Shown piece by piece: positions 45,648 through 57,630 of a stretch of 64,000 bases of DNA. The translations under genes and the position numbers were made by a program. This DNA is from Thysanoteuthis rhombus (Eukaryota; Mollusca; Cephalopoda; Oegopsida; Thysanoteuthidae), in assembly GCA_963457665.1 (NCBI GenBank), contig OY735225.1:3978586-4042585 (forward strand), in the 5' to 3' direction. Within the stretch, counting starts at the first letter, position 1. Each line of letters begins with the position of its first letter. A model generated the notes under the pieces. That model did not search any database, was not told where the DNA came from, and saw nothing but the letters and a program-made list of their open reading frames with translations.

Positions 45648-45720
45648 CATCCCTGGTGGGATTCGAACCCACGGCCTCTGGATTAGAAGTCCAGCGCGCT
45701 ATCCCCTGCGCTACAGGAAC
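45648..45720 (-). tRNA. tRNA-Arg(UCU), unit B14
   Basis: C3T makes a U3-G70 wobble. Confidence 0.94.
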
Positions 45721-46132
45721 TTCTCAGCGTGTTTTGCTCGAAAGAAATCAAGCCAAAGAAAGAAATCTTGACAAATCAGCGCACCGTACACTTGATAAAG
45801 TCAGCAAGTTGTGATGGACGGCTTAAAAGAAGAAACGAATTTATCATACATTGAACAGGAAAAAAACGTCCAAATCCACGGTAATAGGTGCGTCAATATG
45901 AGTCAGGGAGACATTGATAGCAAAGACGGGCATCATCGCAGTAAACACATTCATGTACTAATAGCACGAAGGCGGCCATTACACCATGTACACATGTAGA
46001 AAGAAATGCTCGTCATATTCTACCTATTGTTCTATTGGGCCAGCGGTAATTTTTTTTCGATTTTTTCAATCGAACCTAATCATTGAGCATTGGAGGGAGC
46101 CAATAATGTCTACTCGATTCCAAAAGATCACT

Positions 46133-46206
46133 TGGCCAGTATGGGGCTCGAACCCACGACATTCGCGTTATTAGCACGACGCTCTAACCAACTGAGCTAA
46201 CCGGCC
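46133..46206 (-). tRNA. tRNA-Ile(AAU), unit B14
   Basis: Identical to A1. Confidence 0.97.
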
Positions 46207-46357
46207 GACACTTTCGTTTCGCTCCCATATTATATATACTGACTATTGTTGCTTATTTACCTCCAAAGGAAACCTAGCAAAGCATTCCTCCAGTGAGCGT
46301 ATCTAAACGTTCGCTGGCTGCTATAGCTTGAATAGGATGAATGAAATAAAATGCAAA

Positions 46358-46430
46358 CATCCCAGGTGGGATTTGAACCCACGGCCTCTGGATTAGAAGT
46401 CCAGCGCGCTATCCCCTGCGCTACAGGGAC
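46358..46430 (-). tRNA. tRNA-Arg(UCU), unit B15
   Basis: A67T gives a U6-U67 acceptor mismatch. G57A stays a purine and is shared with B16. Confidence 0.85.
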
Positions 46431-46688
46431 TTCTCAGCGTGTTTTGCTCGAAAGAAATCAAGCCAAAGAAAGAAATCTTGACAAATCATCATCGCAGTAA
46501 ACACATTCATGTACTAATAGCACGAAGGCGTCCATTACACCATGCACACATGTAGAAAGAAATGCTCGTCATATTCTACCTATTGTTCTATTGGGCCAGC
46601 GGTAATTTTTTTTCGATTTTTTCAATCGAACCTAATCATTGAGCATTGGAGGGAGCCAATAATGTCTACTCGATTCCAAAAGATCACT

Positions 46689-46762
46689 TGGCCAGTATGG
46701 GGCTCGAACCCACGACATTCGCGTTATTAGCACGACGCTCTAACCAACTGAGCTAACCGGCC
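46689..46762 (-). tRNA. tRNA-Ile(AAU), unit B15
   Basis: Gene identical to A1. The spacer between this gene and its Arg partner carries a 154-bp deletion. Confidence 0.97.
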
Positions 46763-46913
46763 GACACTTTCGTTTCGCTCCCATATTATATATACTGACT
46801 ATTGTTGCTTATTTACCTCCAAAGGAAACCTAGCAAAGCATTCCTCCAGTGAGCGTATCTAAACGTTCGCTGGCTGCTATAGCTTGAATAGGATGAATGA
46901 AATAAAATGCAAA

Positions 46914-46986
46914 CATCCCTGGTGGGATTTGAACCCACGGCCTCTGGATTAGAAGTCCAGCGCGCTATCCCCTGCGCTACAGGGAC
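46914..46986 (-). tRNA. tRNA-Arg(UCU), unit B16
   Basis: G57A, which retains the purine; otherwise C4 subtype. Confidence 0.95.
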
Positions 46987-47397
46987 TTCTCAGCGTGTTT
47001 TGCTCGAAAGAAATCAAGCCAAAGAAAGAAATCTTGACAAATCAGCGCACCGTACACTTGATAAAGTCAGCAAGTTGTGATGGACGGATTAAAAGAAGAA
47101 ACGAATTTATCATACATTGAACAGGAAAAAAACGTCCAAATCCACGGTAATAGGTGCGTCAATATGAGTCAGGGAGACATTGATAGCAAAGACGGGCATC
47201 ATCGCAGTAAACACATTCATGTACTAATAGCACGAAGGCTTCCATTACACCATGCACACATGTAGAAAGAAATGCTCGTCATATTCTACCTATTGTTCTA
47301 TTGGGCCAGCGGTAATTTTTTTCGATTTTTTCAATCGAACCTAATCATTGAGCATTGGAGGGAGCCAATAATGTCTACTCGATTCCAAAAGATCACT

Positions 47398-47471
47398 TGG
47401 CCAGTATGGGGCTCGAACCCACGACATTCGCGTTATTAGCACGACGCTCTAACCAACTGAGCTAACCGGCC
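47398..47471 (-). tRNA. tRNA-Ile(AAU), unit B16
   Basis: Identical to A1. Confidence 0.97.
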
Positions 47472-47622
47472 GACACTTTCGTTTCGCTCCCATATTATAT
47501 ATACTGACTATTGTTGCTTATTTACCTCCAAAGGAAACCTAGCAAAGCATTCCTCCAGTGAGCGTATCTAAACGTTCGCTGGCTGCTATAGCTTGAATAG
47601 GATAAATGAAATAAAATACAAA

Positions 47623-47695
47623 CATCCCTGGTGGGATTCGAACCCACGGCCTCTGGATTAGAAGTCCAGCGCGCTATCCCCTGCGCTACAGGGAC
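47623..47695 (-). tRNA. tRNA-Arg(UCU), unit B17
   Basis: C4 subtype, intact. Confidence 0.97.
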
Positions 47696-48107
47696 TTCTC
47701 AGCGTGTTTTGCTCGAAAGAAATCAAGCCAAAGAAAGAAATCTTGACAAATCAGTGCACCGTACACTTGATAAAGTCAGCAAGTTGTGATGGACGGATTA
47801 AAAGAAGAAACGAATTTATCATACATTGAACAGGAAAAAAACGTCCAAATCCACGGTAATAGGTGCGTCAATATGAGTCAGGGAGACATTGATAGCAAAG
47901 ACGGGCATCATCGCAGTAAACACATTCATGTACTAATAGCACGAAGGCGGCCATTACACCATGCACACATGTAGAAAGAAATGCTCGTCATATTCTACCT
48001 ATTGTTCTATTGGGCCAGCGGTAATTTTTTTTCGATTTTTTCAATCGAACCTAATCATTGAGCATTTGAGGGAGCCAATAATGTCTACTCGATTCCAAAA
48101 GATCACT

Positions 48108-48181
48108 TGGCCAGTATGGGGCTCGAACCCACGACATTCGCGTTATTAGCACGACGCTCTAACCAACTGAGCTAACCGGCC
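48108..48181 (-). tRNA. tRNA-Ile(AAU), unit B17
   Basis: Identical to A1. Confidence 0.97.
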
Positions 48182-48332
48182 GACACTTTCGTTTCGCTCC
48201 CATATTATATATACTGACTATTGTTGCTTATTTACCTCCAAAGGAAAGCTAGCAAAGCATTCCTCCAGTGAGCGTATCTAAACGTTCGCTGGCTGCTATA
48301 GCTTGAATAGGATGAATGAAATAAAATGCAAA

Positions 48333-48405
48333 CATCCCTGGTGGGATTCGAACCCACGGCCTCTGGATTAGAAGTCCAGCGCGCTATCCCCTGCGCTACA
48401 GGGAC
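48333..48405 (-). tRNA. tRNA-Arg(UCU), unit B18
   Basis: C4 subtype, intact. Confidence 0.97.
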
Positions 48406-48817
48406 TTCTCAGCGTGTTTTGCTCGAAAGAAATCAAGCCAAAGAAAGAAATCTTGACAAATCAGCGCACCGTACACTTGATAAAGTCAGCAAGTTGTGAT
48501 GGACGGATTAAAAGAAGAAACGAATTTATCATACATTGAACAGGAAAAAAACATCCAAATCCACGGTAATAGGTGCGTCAATATGAGTCAGGGAGACATT
48601 GATAGCAAAGACGGGCATCATCGCAGTAAACACATTCATGTACTAATAGCACGAAGGCGGCAATTACACCATGCACACATGTAGAAAGAAATGCTCGTCA
48701 TATTCTACCTATTGTTCTATTGGGCCAGCGGTAATTTTTTTTCGATTTTTTCAATCGAACCTAATCATTGAGCATTGGAGGGAGCCAATAATGTCTACTC
48801 GATTCCAAAAGATCACT

Positions 48818-48891
48818 TGGCCAGTATGGGGCTCGAACCCACGACATTCGCGTTATTAGCACGACGCTCTAACCAACTGAGCTAACCGGCC
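48818..48891 (-). tRNA. tRNA-Ile(AAU), unit B18
   Basis: Identical to A1. Confidence 0.97.
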
Positions 48892-49042
48892 GACACTTTC
48901 GTTTCGCTCCCATATTATATATACTGACTATTGTTGCTTATTTACCTCCAAAAGAAAACTAGCAAAGCATTCCTCCAGTGAGCGTATCTAAACGTTCGCT
49001 GGCTGCTATAGCTTGAATAGGATGAATGAAATAAAATGCAAA

Positions 49043-49115
49043 CATCCCTGGTGGGATTCGAACCCACGGCCTCTGGATTAGAAGTCCAGCGCGCTATCCC
49101 CTGCGCTACAGGGAC
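49043..49115 (-). tRNA. tRNA-Arg(UCU), unit B19
   Basis: C4 subtype, intact. Confidence 0.97.
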
Positions 49116-49527
49116 TTCTCAGCGTGTTTTGCTCGAAAGAAATCAAGCCAAAGAAAGAAATCTTGACAAATCAGCGCACCGTACACTTGATAAAGTCAGC
49201 AAGTTGTGATGGACGGATTAAAAGAAGAAACGAATTTATCATACATTGAACAGGAAAAAAACGTCCAAATCCACGGTAATAGGTGCGTCAATATGAGTCA
49301 GGGAGACATTGATAGCAAAGACGGGCATCATCGCAGTAAACACATTCATGTACTAATAGCACGAAGGCGGCCATTACACCATGCACACATGTAGAAAGAA
49401 ATGCTCGTCATATTCTACCTATTGTTCTATTGGGCCAGCGGTAATTTTTTTTCGATTTTTTCAATCGAACCTAATCATTGAGCATTTGAGGGAGCCAATA
49501 ATGTCTACTCGATTCCAAAAGATCACT

Positions 49528-49601
49528 TGGCCAGTATGGGGCTCGAACCCACGACATTCGCGTTATTAGCACGACGCTCTAACCAACTGAGCTAACCGGC
49601 C
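49528..49601 (-). tRNA. tRNA-Ile(AAU), unit B19
   Basis: Identical to A1. Confidence 0.97.
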
Positions 49602-49752
49602 GACACTTTCGTTTCGCTCCCATATTATATATACTGACTATTGTTGCTTATTTACCTCCAAAGGAAAGCTAGCAAAGCATTCCTCCAGTGAGCGTATCTA
49701 AACGTTCGCTGGCTGCTATAGCTTGAATAGGATGAATGAAATAAAATGCAAA

Positions 49753-49825
49753 CATCCCTGGTGGGATTCGAACCCACGGCCTCTGGATTAGAAGTCCAGC
49801 GCGCTATCCCCTGCGCTACAGGGAC
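49753..49825 (-). tRNA. tRNA-Arg(UCU), unit B20
   Basis: C4 subtype, intact. A small indel in the 5' flank (GCGTTTTTGC) is shared only with B24. Confidence 0.97.
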
Positions 49826-50236
49826 TTCTCAGCGTTTTTGCTCGAAAGAAATCAAGCCAAAGAAAGAAATCTTGACAAATCAGCGCACCGTACACTTGAT
49901 AAAGTCAGCAAGTTGTGATGGACGGATTAAAAGAAGAAACGAATTTATCATACATTGAACAGGAAAAAAACATCCAAATCCACGGTAATAGGTGCGTCAA
50001 TATGAGTCAGGGAGACATTGATAGCAAAGACGGGCATCATCGCAGTAAACACATTCATGTACTAATAGCACGAAGGCGGCCATTACACCATGCACACATG
50101 TAGAAAGAAATGCTCGTCATATTCTACCTATTGTTCTATTGGGCCAGCGGTAATTTTTTTTCGATTTTTTCAATCGAACCTAATCATTGAGCATTGGAGG
50201 GAGCCAATAATGTCTACTCGATTCCAAAAGATCACT

Positions 50237-50310
50237 TGGCCAGTATGGGGCTCGAACCCACGACATTCGCGTTATTAGCACGACGCTCTAACCAACTGAG
50301 CTAACCGGCC
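50237..50310 (-). tRNA. tRNA-Ile(AAU), unit B20
   Basis: Identical to A1. Confidence 0.97.
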
Positions 50311-50461
50311 GACACTTTCGTTTCGCTCCCATATTATATATACTGACTATTGTTGCTTATTTACCTCCAAAGGAAACCTAGCAAAGCATTCCTCCAGTGA
50401 GCGTATCTAAACGTTCGCTGGCTGCTATAGCTTGAATAGGATGAATGAAATAAAATGCAAA

Positions 50462-50534
50462 CATCCCTGGTGGGATTCGAACCCACGGCCTCTGGATTAG
50501 AAGTCCAGCGCGCTATCCCCTGCGCTACAGGGAC
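50462..50534 (-). tRNA. tRNA-Arg(UCU), unit B21
   Basis: C4 subtype, intact. Confidence 0.97.
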
Positions 50535-50946
50535 TTCTCAGCGTGTTTTGCTCGAAAGAAATCAAGCCAAAGAAAGAAATCTTGACAAATCAGCGCACCG
50601 TACACTTGATAAAGTCAGCAAGTTGTGATGGACGGATTAAAAGAAGAAACGAATTTATCATACATTGAACAGGAAAAAAACGTCCAAATCCACGGTAATA
50701 GGTGCGTCAATATGAGTCAGGGAGACATTGATAGCAAAGACGGGCATCATCGCAGTAAACACATTCATGTACTAATAGCACGAAGGCGGCCATTACACCA
50801 TGCACACATGTAGAAAGAAATGCTCGTCATATTCTACCTATTGTTCTATTGGGCCAGCGGTAATTTTTTTTCGATTTTTTCAATCGAACCTAATCATTGA
50901 GCATTGGAGGGAGCCAATAATGTCTACTCGATTCCAAAAGATCACT

Positions 50947-51020
50947 TGGCCAGTATGGGGCTCGAACCCACGACATTCGCGTTATTAGCACGACGCTCTA
51001 ACCAACTGAGCTAACCGGCC
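50947..51020 (-). tRNA. tRNA-Ile(AAU), unit B21
   Basis: Identical to A1. Confidence 0.97.
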
Positions 51021-51171
51021 GACACTTTCGTTTCGCTCCCATATTATATATACTGACTATTGTTGCTTATTTACCTCCAAAGGAAAGCTAGCAAAGCATT
51101 CCTCCAGTGAGCGTATCTAAACGTTCGCTGGCTGCTATAGCTTGAATAGGATGAATGAAATAAAATGCAAA

Positions 51172-51244
51172 CATCCCTGGTGGGATTCGAACCCACGGCC
51201 TCTGGATTAGAAGTCCAGCGCGCTATCCCCTGCGCTACAGGGAC
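51172..51244 (-). tRNA. tRNA-Arg(UCU), unit B22
   Basis: C4 subtype, intact. Confidence 0.97.
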
Positions 51245-51656
51245 TTCTCAGCGTGTTTTGCTCGAAAGAAATCAAGCCAAAGAAAGAAATCTTGACAAAT
51301 CAGCGCACCGTACACTTGATAAAGTCAGCAAGTTGTGATGGACGGATTAAAAGAAGAAACGAATTTATCATACATTGAACAGGAAAAAAACATCCAAATC
51401 CACGGTAATAGGTGCGTCAATATGAGTCAGGGAGACATTGATAGCAAAGACGGGCATCATCGCAGTAAACACATTCATGTACTAATAGCACGAAGGCGGC
51501 CATTACACCATGCACACATGTAGAAAGAAATGCTCGTCATATTCTACCTATTGTTCTATTGGGCCAGCGGTAATTTTTTTTCGATTTTTTCAATCGAACC
51601 TAATCATTGAGCATTGGAGGGAGCCAATAATGTCTACTCGATTCCAAAAGATCACT

Positions 51657-51730
51657 TGGCCAGTATGGGGCTCGAACCCACGACATTCGCGTTATTAGCA
51701 CGACGCTCTAACCAACTGAGCTAACCGGCC
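51657..51730 (-). tRNA. tRNA-Ile(AAU), unit B22
   Basis: Identical to A1. Confidence 0.97.
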
Positions 51731-51881
51731 GACACTTTCGTTTCGCTCCCATATTATATATACTGACTATTGTTGCTTATTTACCTCCAAAGGAAAGCTA
51801 GCAAAGCATTCCTCCAGTGAGCGTATCTAAACGTTCGCTGGCTGCTATAGCTTGAATAGGATGAATGAAATAAAATGCAAA

Positions 51882-51954
51882 CATCCCTGGTGGGATTCGA
51901 ACCCACGGCCTCTGGATTAGAAGTCCAGCGCGCTATCCCCTGCGCTACAGGGAC
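51882..51954 (-). tRNA. tRNA-Arg(UCU), unit B23
   Basis: C4 subtype, intact. Confidence 0.97.
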
Positions 51955-52366
51955 TTCTCAGCGTGTTTTGCTCGAAAGAAATCAAGCCAAAGAAAGAAAT
52001 CTTGACAAATCAGCGCACCGTACACTTGATAAAGTCAGCAAGTTGTGATGGACGGATTAAAAGAAGAAACGAATTTATCATACATTGAACAGGAAAAAAA
52101 CGTCCAAATCCACGGTAATAGGTGCGTCAATATGAGTCAGGGAGACATTGATAGCAAAGACAGGCATCATCGCAGTAAACACATTCATGTACTAATAGCA
52201 CGAAGGCGGCCATTACACCATGCACACATGTAGAAAGAAATGCTCGTCATATTCTACCTATTGTTCTATTGGGCCAGCGGCAATTTTTTTTCGATTTTTT
52301 CAATCGAACCTAATCATTGAGCATTTGAGGGAGCCAATAATGTCTACTCGATTCCAAAAGATCACT

Positions 52367-52440
52367 TGGCCAGTATGGGGCTCGAACCCACGACATTCGC
52401 GTTATTAGCACGACGCTCTAACCAACTGAGCTAACCGGCC
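52367..52440 (-). tRNA. tRNA-Ile(AAU), unit B23
   Basis: Identical to A1. Flanking variants are shared with B27. Confidence 0.97.
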
Positions 52441-52591
52441 GACACTTTCGTTTCGCTTCCATATTATATATACTGACTATTGTTGCTTATTTACCTCCAA
52501 AGGAAAGCTAGCAAAGCATTCCTCCAGTGAGCGTATCTAAACGTTCGCTGGCTGCTATAGCTTGAATAGGATGAATGAAATAAAATGCAAA

Positions 52592-52664
52592 CATCCCTGG
52601 TGGGATTCGAACCCACGGCCTCTGGATTAGAAGTCCAGCGCGCTATCCCCTGCGCTACAGGGAC
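52592..52664 (-). tRNA. tRNA-Arg(UCU), unit B24
   Basis: C4 subtype, intact. 5' flank indel as in B20. Confidence 0.97.
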
Positions 52665-53075
52665 TTCTCAGCGTTTTTGCTCGAAAGAAATCAAGCCAAA
52701 GAAAGAAATCTTGACAAATCAGCGCACCGTACACTTGATAAAGTCAGCAAGTTGTGATGGACGGATTAAAAGAAGAAACGAATTTATCATACATTGAACA
52801 GGAAAAAAACATCCAAATCCACGGTAATAGGTGCGTCAATATGAGTCAGGGAGACATTGATAGCAAAGACGGGCATCATCGCAGTAAACACATTCATGTA
52901 CTAATAGCACGAAGGCGGCCATTACACCATGCACACATGTAGAAAGAAATGCTCGTCATATTCTACCTATTGTTCTATTGGGCCAGCGGTAATTTTTTTT
53001 CGATTTTTTCAATCGAACCTAATCATTGAGCATTGGAGGGAGCCAATAATGTCTACTCGATTCCAAAAGATCACT

Positions 53076-53149
53076 TGGCCAGTATGGGGCTCGAACCCAC
53101 GACATTCGCGTTATTAGCACGACGCTCTAACCAACTGAGCTAACCGGCC
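53076..53149 (-). tRNA. tRNA-Ile(AAU), unit B24
   Basis: Identical to A1. Confidence 0.97.
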
Positions 53150-53300
53150 GACACTTTCGTTTCGCTCCCATATTATATATACTGACTATTGTTGCTTATT
53201 TACCTCCAAAGGAAAGCTAGCAAAGCATTCCTCCAGTGAGCGTATCTAAACGTTCGCTGGCTGCTATAGCTTGAATAGGATGAATGAAATAAAATGCAAA

Positions 53301-53373
53301 CATCCCTGGTGGGATTCGAACCCACGGCCTCTGGATTAGAAGTCCAGCGCGCTATCCCCTGCGCTACAGGGAC
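53301..53373 (-). tRNA. tRNA-Arg(UCU), unit B25
   Basis: C4 subtype, intact. Confidence 0.97.
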
Positions 53374-53785
53374 TTCTCAGCGTGTTTTGCTCGAAAGAAA
53401 TCAAGCCAAAGAAAGAAATCTTGACAAATCAGCGCACCGTACACTTGATAAAGTCAGCAAGTTGTGATGGACGGATTAAAAGAAGAAACGAATTTATCAT
53501 ACATTGAACAGGAAAAAAACGTCCAAATCCACGGTAATAGGTGCGTCAATATGAGTCAGGGAGACATTGATAGCAAAGACGGGCATCATCGCAGTAAACA
53601 CATTCATGTACTAATAGCACGAAGGCGGCCATTACACCATGCACACATGTAGAAAGAAATGCTCGTCATATTCTACCTATTGTTCTATTGGGCCAGCGGT
53701 AATTTTTTTTCGATTTTTTCAATCGAACCTAATCATTGAGCATTGGAGGGAGCCAATAATGTCTACTCGATTCCAAAAGATCACT

Positions 53786-53859
53786 TGGCCAGTATGGGGC
53801 TCGAACCCACGACATTCGCGTTATTAGCACGACGCTCTAACCAACTGAGCTAACCGGCC
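53786..53859 (-). tRNA. tRNA-Ile(AAU), unit B25
   Basis: Identical to A1. Confidence 0.97.
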
Positions 53860-54010
53860 GACACTTTCGTTTCGCTCCCATATTATATATACTGACTATT
53901 GTTGCTTATTTACCTCCAAAGGAAAGCTAGCAAAGCATTCCTCCAGTGAGCGTATCTAAACGTTCGCTGGCTGCTATAGCTTGAATAGGATGAATGAAAT
54001 AAAATGCAAA

Positions 54011-54083
54011 CATCCCTGGTGGGATTCGAACCCACGGCCTCTGGATTAGAAGTCCAGCGCGCTATCCCCTGCGCTACAGGGAC
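54011..54083 (-). tRNA. tRNA-Arg(UCU), unit B26
   Basis: C4 subtype, intact. Confidence 0.97.
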
Positions 54084-54495
54084 TTCTCAGCGTGTTTTGC
54101 TCGAAAGAAATCAAGCCAAAGAAAGAAATCTTGACAAATCAGCGCACCGTACACTTGATAAAGTCAGCAAGTTGTGATGGACGGATTAAAAGAAGAAACG
54201 AATTTATCATACATTGAACAGGAAAAAAACATCCAAATCCACGGTAATAGGTGCGTCAATATGAGTCAGGGAGACATTGATAGCAAAGACGGGCATCATC
54301 GCAGTAAACACATTCATGTACTAATAGCACGAAGGCGGCCATTACACCATGCACACATGTAGAAAGAAATGCTCGTCATATTCTACCTATTGTTCTATTG
54401 GGCCAGCGGTAATTTTTTTTCGATTTTTTCAATCGAACCTAATCATTGAGCATTGGAGGGAGCCAATAATGTCTACTCGATTCCAAAAGATCACT

Positions 54496-54569
54496 TGGCC
54501 AGTATGGGGCTCGAACCCACGACATTCGCGTTATTAGCACGACGCTCTAACCAACTGAGCTAACCGGCC
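54496..54569 (-). tRNA. tRNA-Ile(AAU), unit B26
   Basis: Identical to A1. Confidence 0.97.
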
Positions 54570-54720
54570 GACACTTTCGTTTCGCTCCCATATTATATAT
54601 ACTGACTATTGTTGCTTATTTACCTCCAAAGGAAAGCTAGCAAAGCATTCCTCCAGTGAGCGTATCTAAACGTTCGCTGGCTGCTATAGCTTGAATAGGA
54701 TGAATGAAATAAAATGCAAA

Positions 54721-54793
54721 CATCCCTGGTGGGATTCGAACCCACGGCCTCTGGATTAGAAGTCCAGCGCGCTATCCCCTGCGCTACAGGGAC
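54721..54793 (-). tRNA. tRNA-Arg(UCU), unit B27
   Basis: C4 subtype, intact. Confidence 0.97.
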
Positions 54794-55205
54794 TTCTCAG
54801 CGTGTTTTGCTCGAAAGAAATCAAGCCAAAGAAAGAAATCTTGACAAATCAGCGCACCGTACACTTGATAAAGTCAGCAAGTTGTGATGGACGGATTAAA
54901 AGAAGAAACGAATTTATCATACATTGAACAGGAAAAAAACGTCCAAATCCACGGTAATAGGTGCGTCAATATGAGTCAGGGAGACATTGATAGCAAAGAC
55001 AGGCATCATCGCAGTAAACACATTCATGTACTAATAGCACGAAGGCGGCCATTACACCATGCACACATGTAGAAAGAAATGCTCGTCATATTCTACCTAT
55101 TGTTCTATTGGGCCAGCGGCAATTTTTTTTCGATTTTTTCAATCGAACCTAATCATTGAGCATTTGAGGGAGCCAATAATGTCTACTCGATTCCAAAAGA
55201 TCACT

Positions 55206-55279
55206 TGGCCAGTATGGGGCTCGAACCCACGACATTCGCGTTATTAGCACGACGCTCTAACCAACTGAGCTAACCGGCC
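55206..55279 (-). tRNA. tRNA-Ile(AAU), unit B27
   Basis: Identical to A1. Confidence 0.97.
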
Positions 55280-55430
55280 GACACTTTCGTTTCGCTTCCA
55301 TATTATATATACTGACTATTGTTGCTTATTTACCTCCAAAGGAAAGCTAGCAAAGCATTCCTCCAGTGAGCGTATCTAAACGTTCGCTGGCTGCTATAGC
55401 TTGAATAGGATGAATGAAATAAAATGCAAA

Positions 55431-55503
55431 CATCCCTGGTGGGATTCGAACCCACGGCCTCTGGATTAGAAGTCCAGCGCGCTATCCCCTGCGCTACAGG
55501 GAC
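55431..55503 (-). tRNA. tRNA-Arg(UCU), unit B28
   Basis: C4 subtype, intact. Confidence 0.97.
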
Positions 55504-55915
55504 TTCTCAGCGTGTTTTGCTCGAAAGAAATCAAGCCAAAGAAAGAAATCTTGACAAATCAGCGCACCGTACACTTGATAAAGTCAGCAAGTTGTGATGG
55601 ACGGATTAAAAGAAGAAACGAATTTATCATACATTGAACAGGAAAAAAACGTCCAAATCCACGGTAATAGGTGCGTCAATATGAGTCAGGGAGACATTGA
55701 TAGCAAAGACAGGCATCATCGCAGTAAACACATTCATGTACTAATAGCACGAAGGCGGCCATTACACCATGCACACATGTAGAAAGAAATGCTCGTCATA
55801 TTCTACCTATTGTTCTATTGGGCCAGCGGTAATTTTTTTTCGATTTTTTCAATCGAACCTAATCATTGAGCATTTGAGGGAGCCAATAATGTCTACTCGA
55901 TTCCAAAAGATCACT

Positions 55916-55989
55916 TGGCCAGTATGGGGCTCGAACCCACGACATTCGCGTTATTAGCACGACGCTCTAACCAACTGAGCTAACCGGCC
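55916..55989 (-). tRNA. tRNA-Ile(AAU), unit B28
   Basis: Identical to A1. Confidence 0.97.
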
Positions 55990-56140
55990 GACACTTTCGT
56001 TTCGCTTCCATATTATATATACTGACTATTGTTGCTTATTTACCTCCAAAGGAAAGCTAGCAAAGCATTCCTCCAGTGAGCGTATCTAAACGTTCGCTGG
56101 CTGCTATAGCTTGAATAGGATGAATGAAATAAAATGCAAA

Positions 56141-56213
56141 CATCCCTGGTGGGATTCGAACCCACGGCCTCTGGATTAGAAGTCCAGCGCGCTATCCCCT
56201 GCGCTACAGGGAC
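56141..56213 (-). tRNA. tRNA-Arg(UCU), unit B29
   Basis: C4 subtype, intact. Confidence 0.97.
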
Positions 56214-56622
56214 TTCTCAGCGTGTTTTGCTCGAAAGAAATCAAGCCAAAGAAAGAAATCTTGACAAATCAGCGCACCGTACACTTGATAAAGTCAGCAA
56301 GTTGTGATGGACAGATTAAAAGAAGAAACGAATTTATCATACATTGAACAGGAAAAAAACGTCCAAATCCACGGTAATAGGTGCGTCAATATGAGTCAGG
56401 GAGACATTGATAGCAAAGACGGGCATCATCGCAGTAAACACATTCATGTACTAATAGCACGAAGGCGTCCATTACACCATGCACACATGTAGAAAGAAAT
56501 GCTCGTCATATTCTACCTATTGTTCTATTGGGCCAGCAGTAATTTTTTTTTAATTGATTTTTTCAATCGAACCTAATCATTGAGCATTGGAGGGAGCCAA
56601 TACTCGATTCCAAAAGATCACT

Positions 56623-56696
56623 TGGCCAGTATGGGGCCCGAACCCACGACATTCGCGTTATTAGCACGACGCTCTAACCAACTGAGCTAACCGGCC
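56623..56696 (-). tRNA. tRNA-Ile(AAU), unit B29, damaged
   Basis: A58G removes the near-invariant T-loop A58 (reverse-Hoogsteen pair with T54 and the m1A58 site) and changes the B box. It is the only coding-region change I see among the Ile genes of array B. The 3' flank also carries a 7-nt deletion. Confidence 0.75.
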
Positions 56697-56847
56697 GACA
56701 CTTTCGTTTCGCTTCCATATTATATATACTGACTATTGTTGCTTATTTACCTCCAAAGGAAAGCTAGCAAAGCATTCCTCCAGTGAGCGTATCTAAACGT
56801 TCGCTGGCTGCTATAGCTTGAATAGGATGAATGAAATAAAATGCAAA

Positions 56848-56920
56848 CATCCCTGGTGGGATTCGAACCCACGGCCTCTGGATTAGAAGTCCAGCGCGCT
56901 ATCCCCTGCGCTACAGGGAC
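56848..56920 (-). tRNA. tRNA-Arg(UCU), unit B30
   Basis: C4 subtype, intact. Confidence 0.97.
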
Positions 56921-57332
56921 TTCTCAGCGTGTTTTGCTCGAAAGAAATCAAGCCAAAGAAAGAAATCTTGACAAATCAGCGCACCGTACACTTGATAAAG
57001 TCAGCAAGTTGTGATGGACGGATTAAAAGAAGAAACGAATTTATCATACATTGAACAGGAAAAAAACGTCCAAATCCACGGTAATAGGTGCGTCAATATG
57101 AGTCAGGGAGACATTGATAGCAAAGACGGGCATCATCGCAGTAAACACATTCATGTACTAATAGCACGAAGGCGGCCATTACACCATGTACACATGTAGA
57201 AAGAAATGCTTGTCATATTCTACCTATTGTTCTATTGGGCCAGCGGTAATTTTTTTTCGATTTTTTCAATCGAACCTAATCATTGAGCATTGGAGGGAGC
57301 CAATAATGTCTACTCGATTCCAAAAGATCACT

Positions 57333-57406
57333 TGGCCAGTATGGGGCTCGAACCCACGACATTCGCGTTATTAGCACGACGCTCTAACCAACTGAGCTAA
57401 CCGGCC
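57333..57406 (-). tRNA. tRNA-Ile(AAU), unit B30
   Basis: Identical to A1. Confidence 0.97.
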
Positions 57407-57557
57407 GACACTTTCGTTTCGCTCCCATATTATATATACTGACTATTGTTGCTTATTTACCTCCAAAGGAAACCTAGCAAAGCATTCCTCCAGTGAGCGT
57501 ATCTAAACGTTCGCTGGCTGCTATAGCTTGAATAGGATAAATGAAATAAAATACAAA

Positions 57558-57630
57558 CATCCCTGGTGGGATTCGAACCCACGGCCTCTGGATTAGAAGT
57601 CCAGCGCGCTATCCCCTGCGCTACAGGGAC
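57558..57630 (-). tRNA. tRNA-Arg(UCU), unit B31
   Basis: C4 subtype, intact. Confidence 0.97.

Larger units (their letters stand above)
49753..55430 (-). repeat. Four-unit higher-order repeat in array B (offset 2839 bp)
   Basis: B20-B23 match B24-B27 at a 2839-bp offset. The B20/B24 flank indel recurs, as do the B23/B27 variants (GACAGGCATC, GCGGCAATTT, GCTTCCATAT). Confidence 0.88.

Noticed and set aside
49746-49958. 70-codon frame containing LVGFEPTASGLEVQRAI (also at 52585 and near 36301)
   Set aside because: The phrase is the antisense translation of tRNA-Arg, a common false protein prediction.
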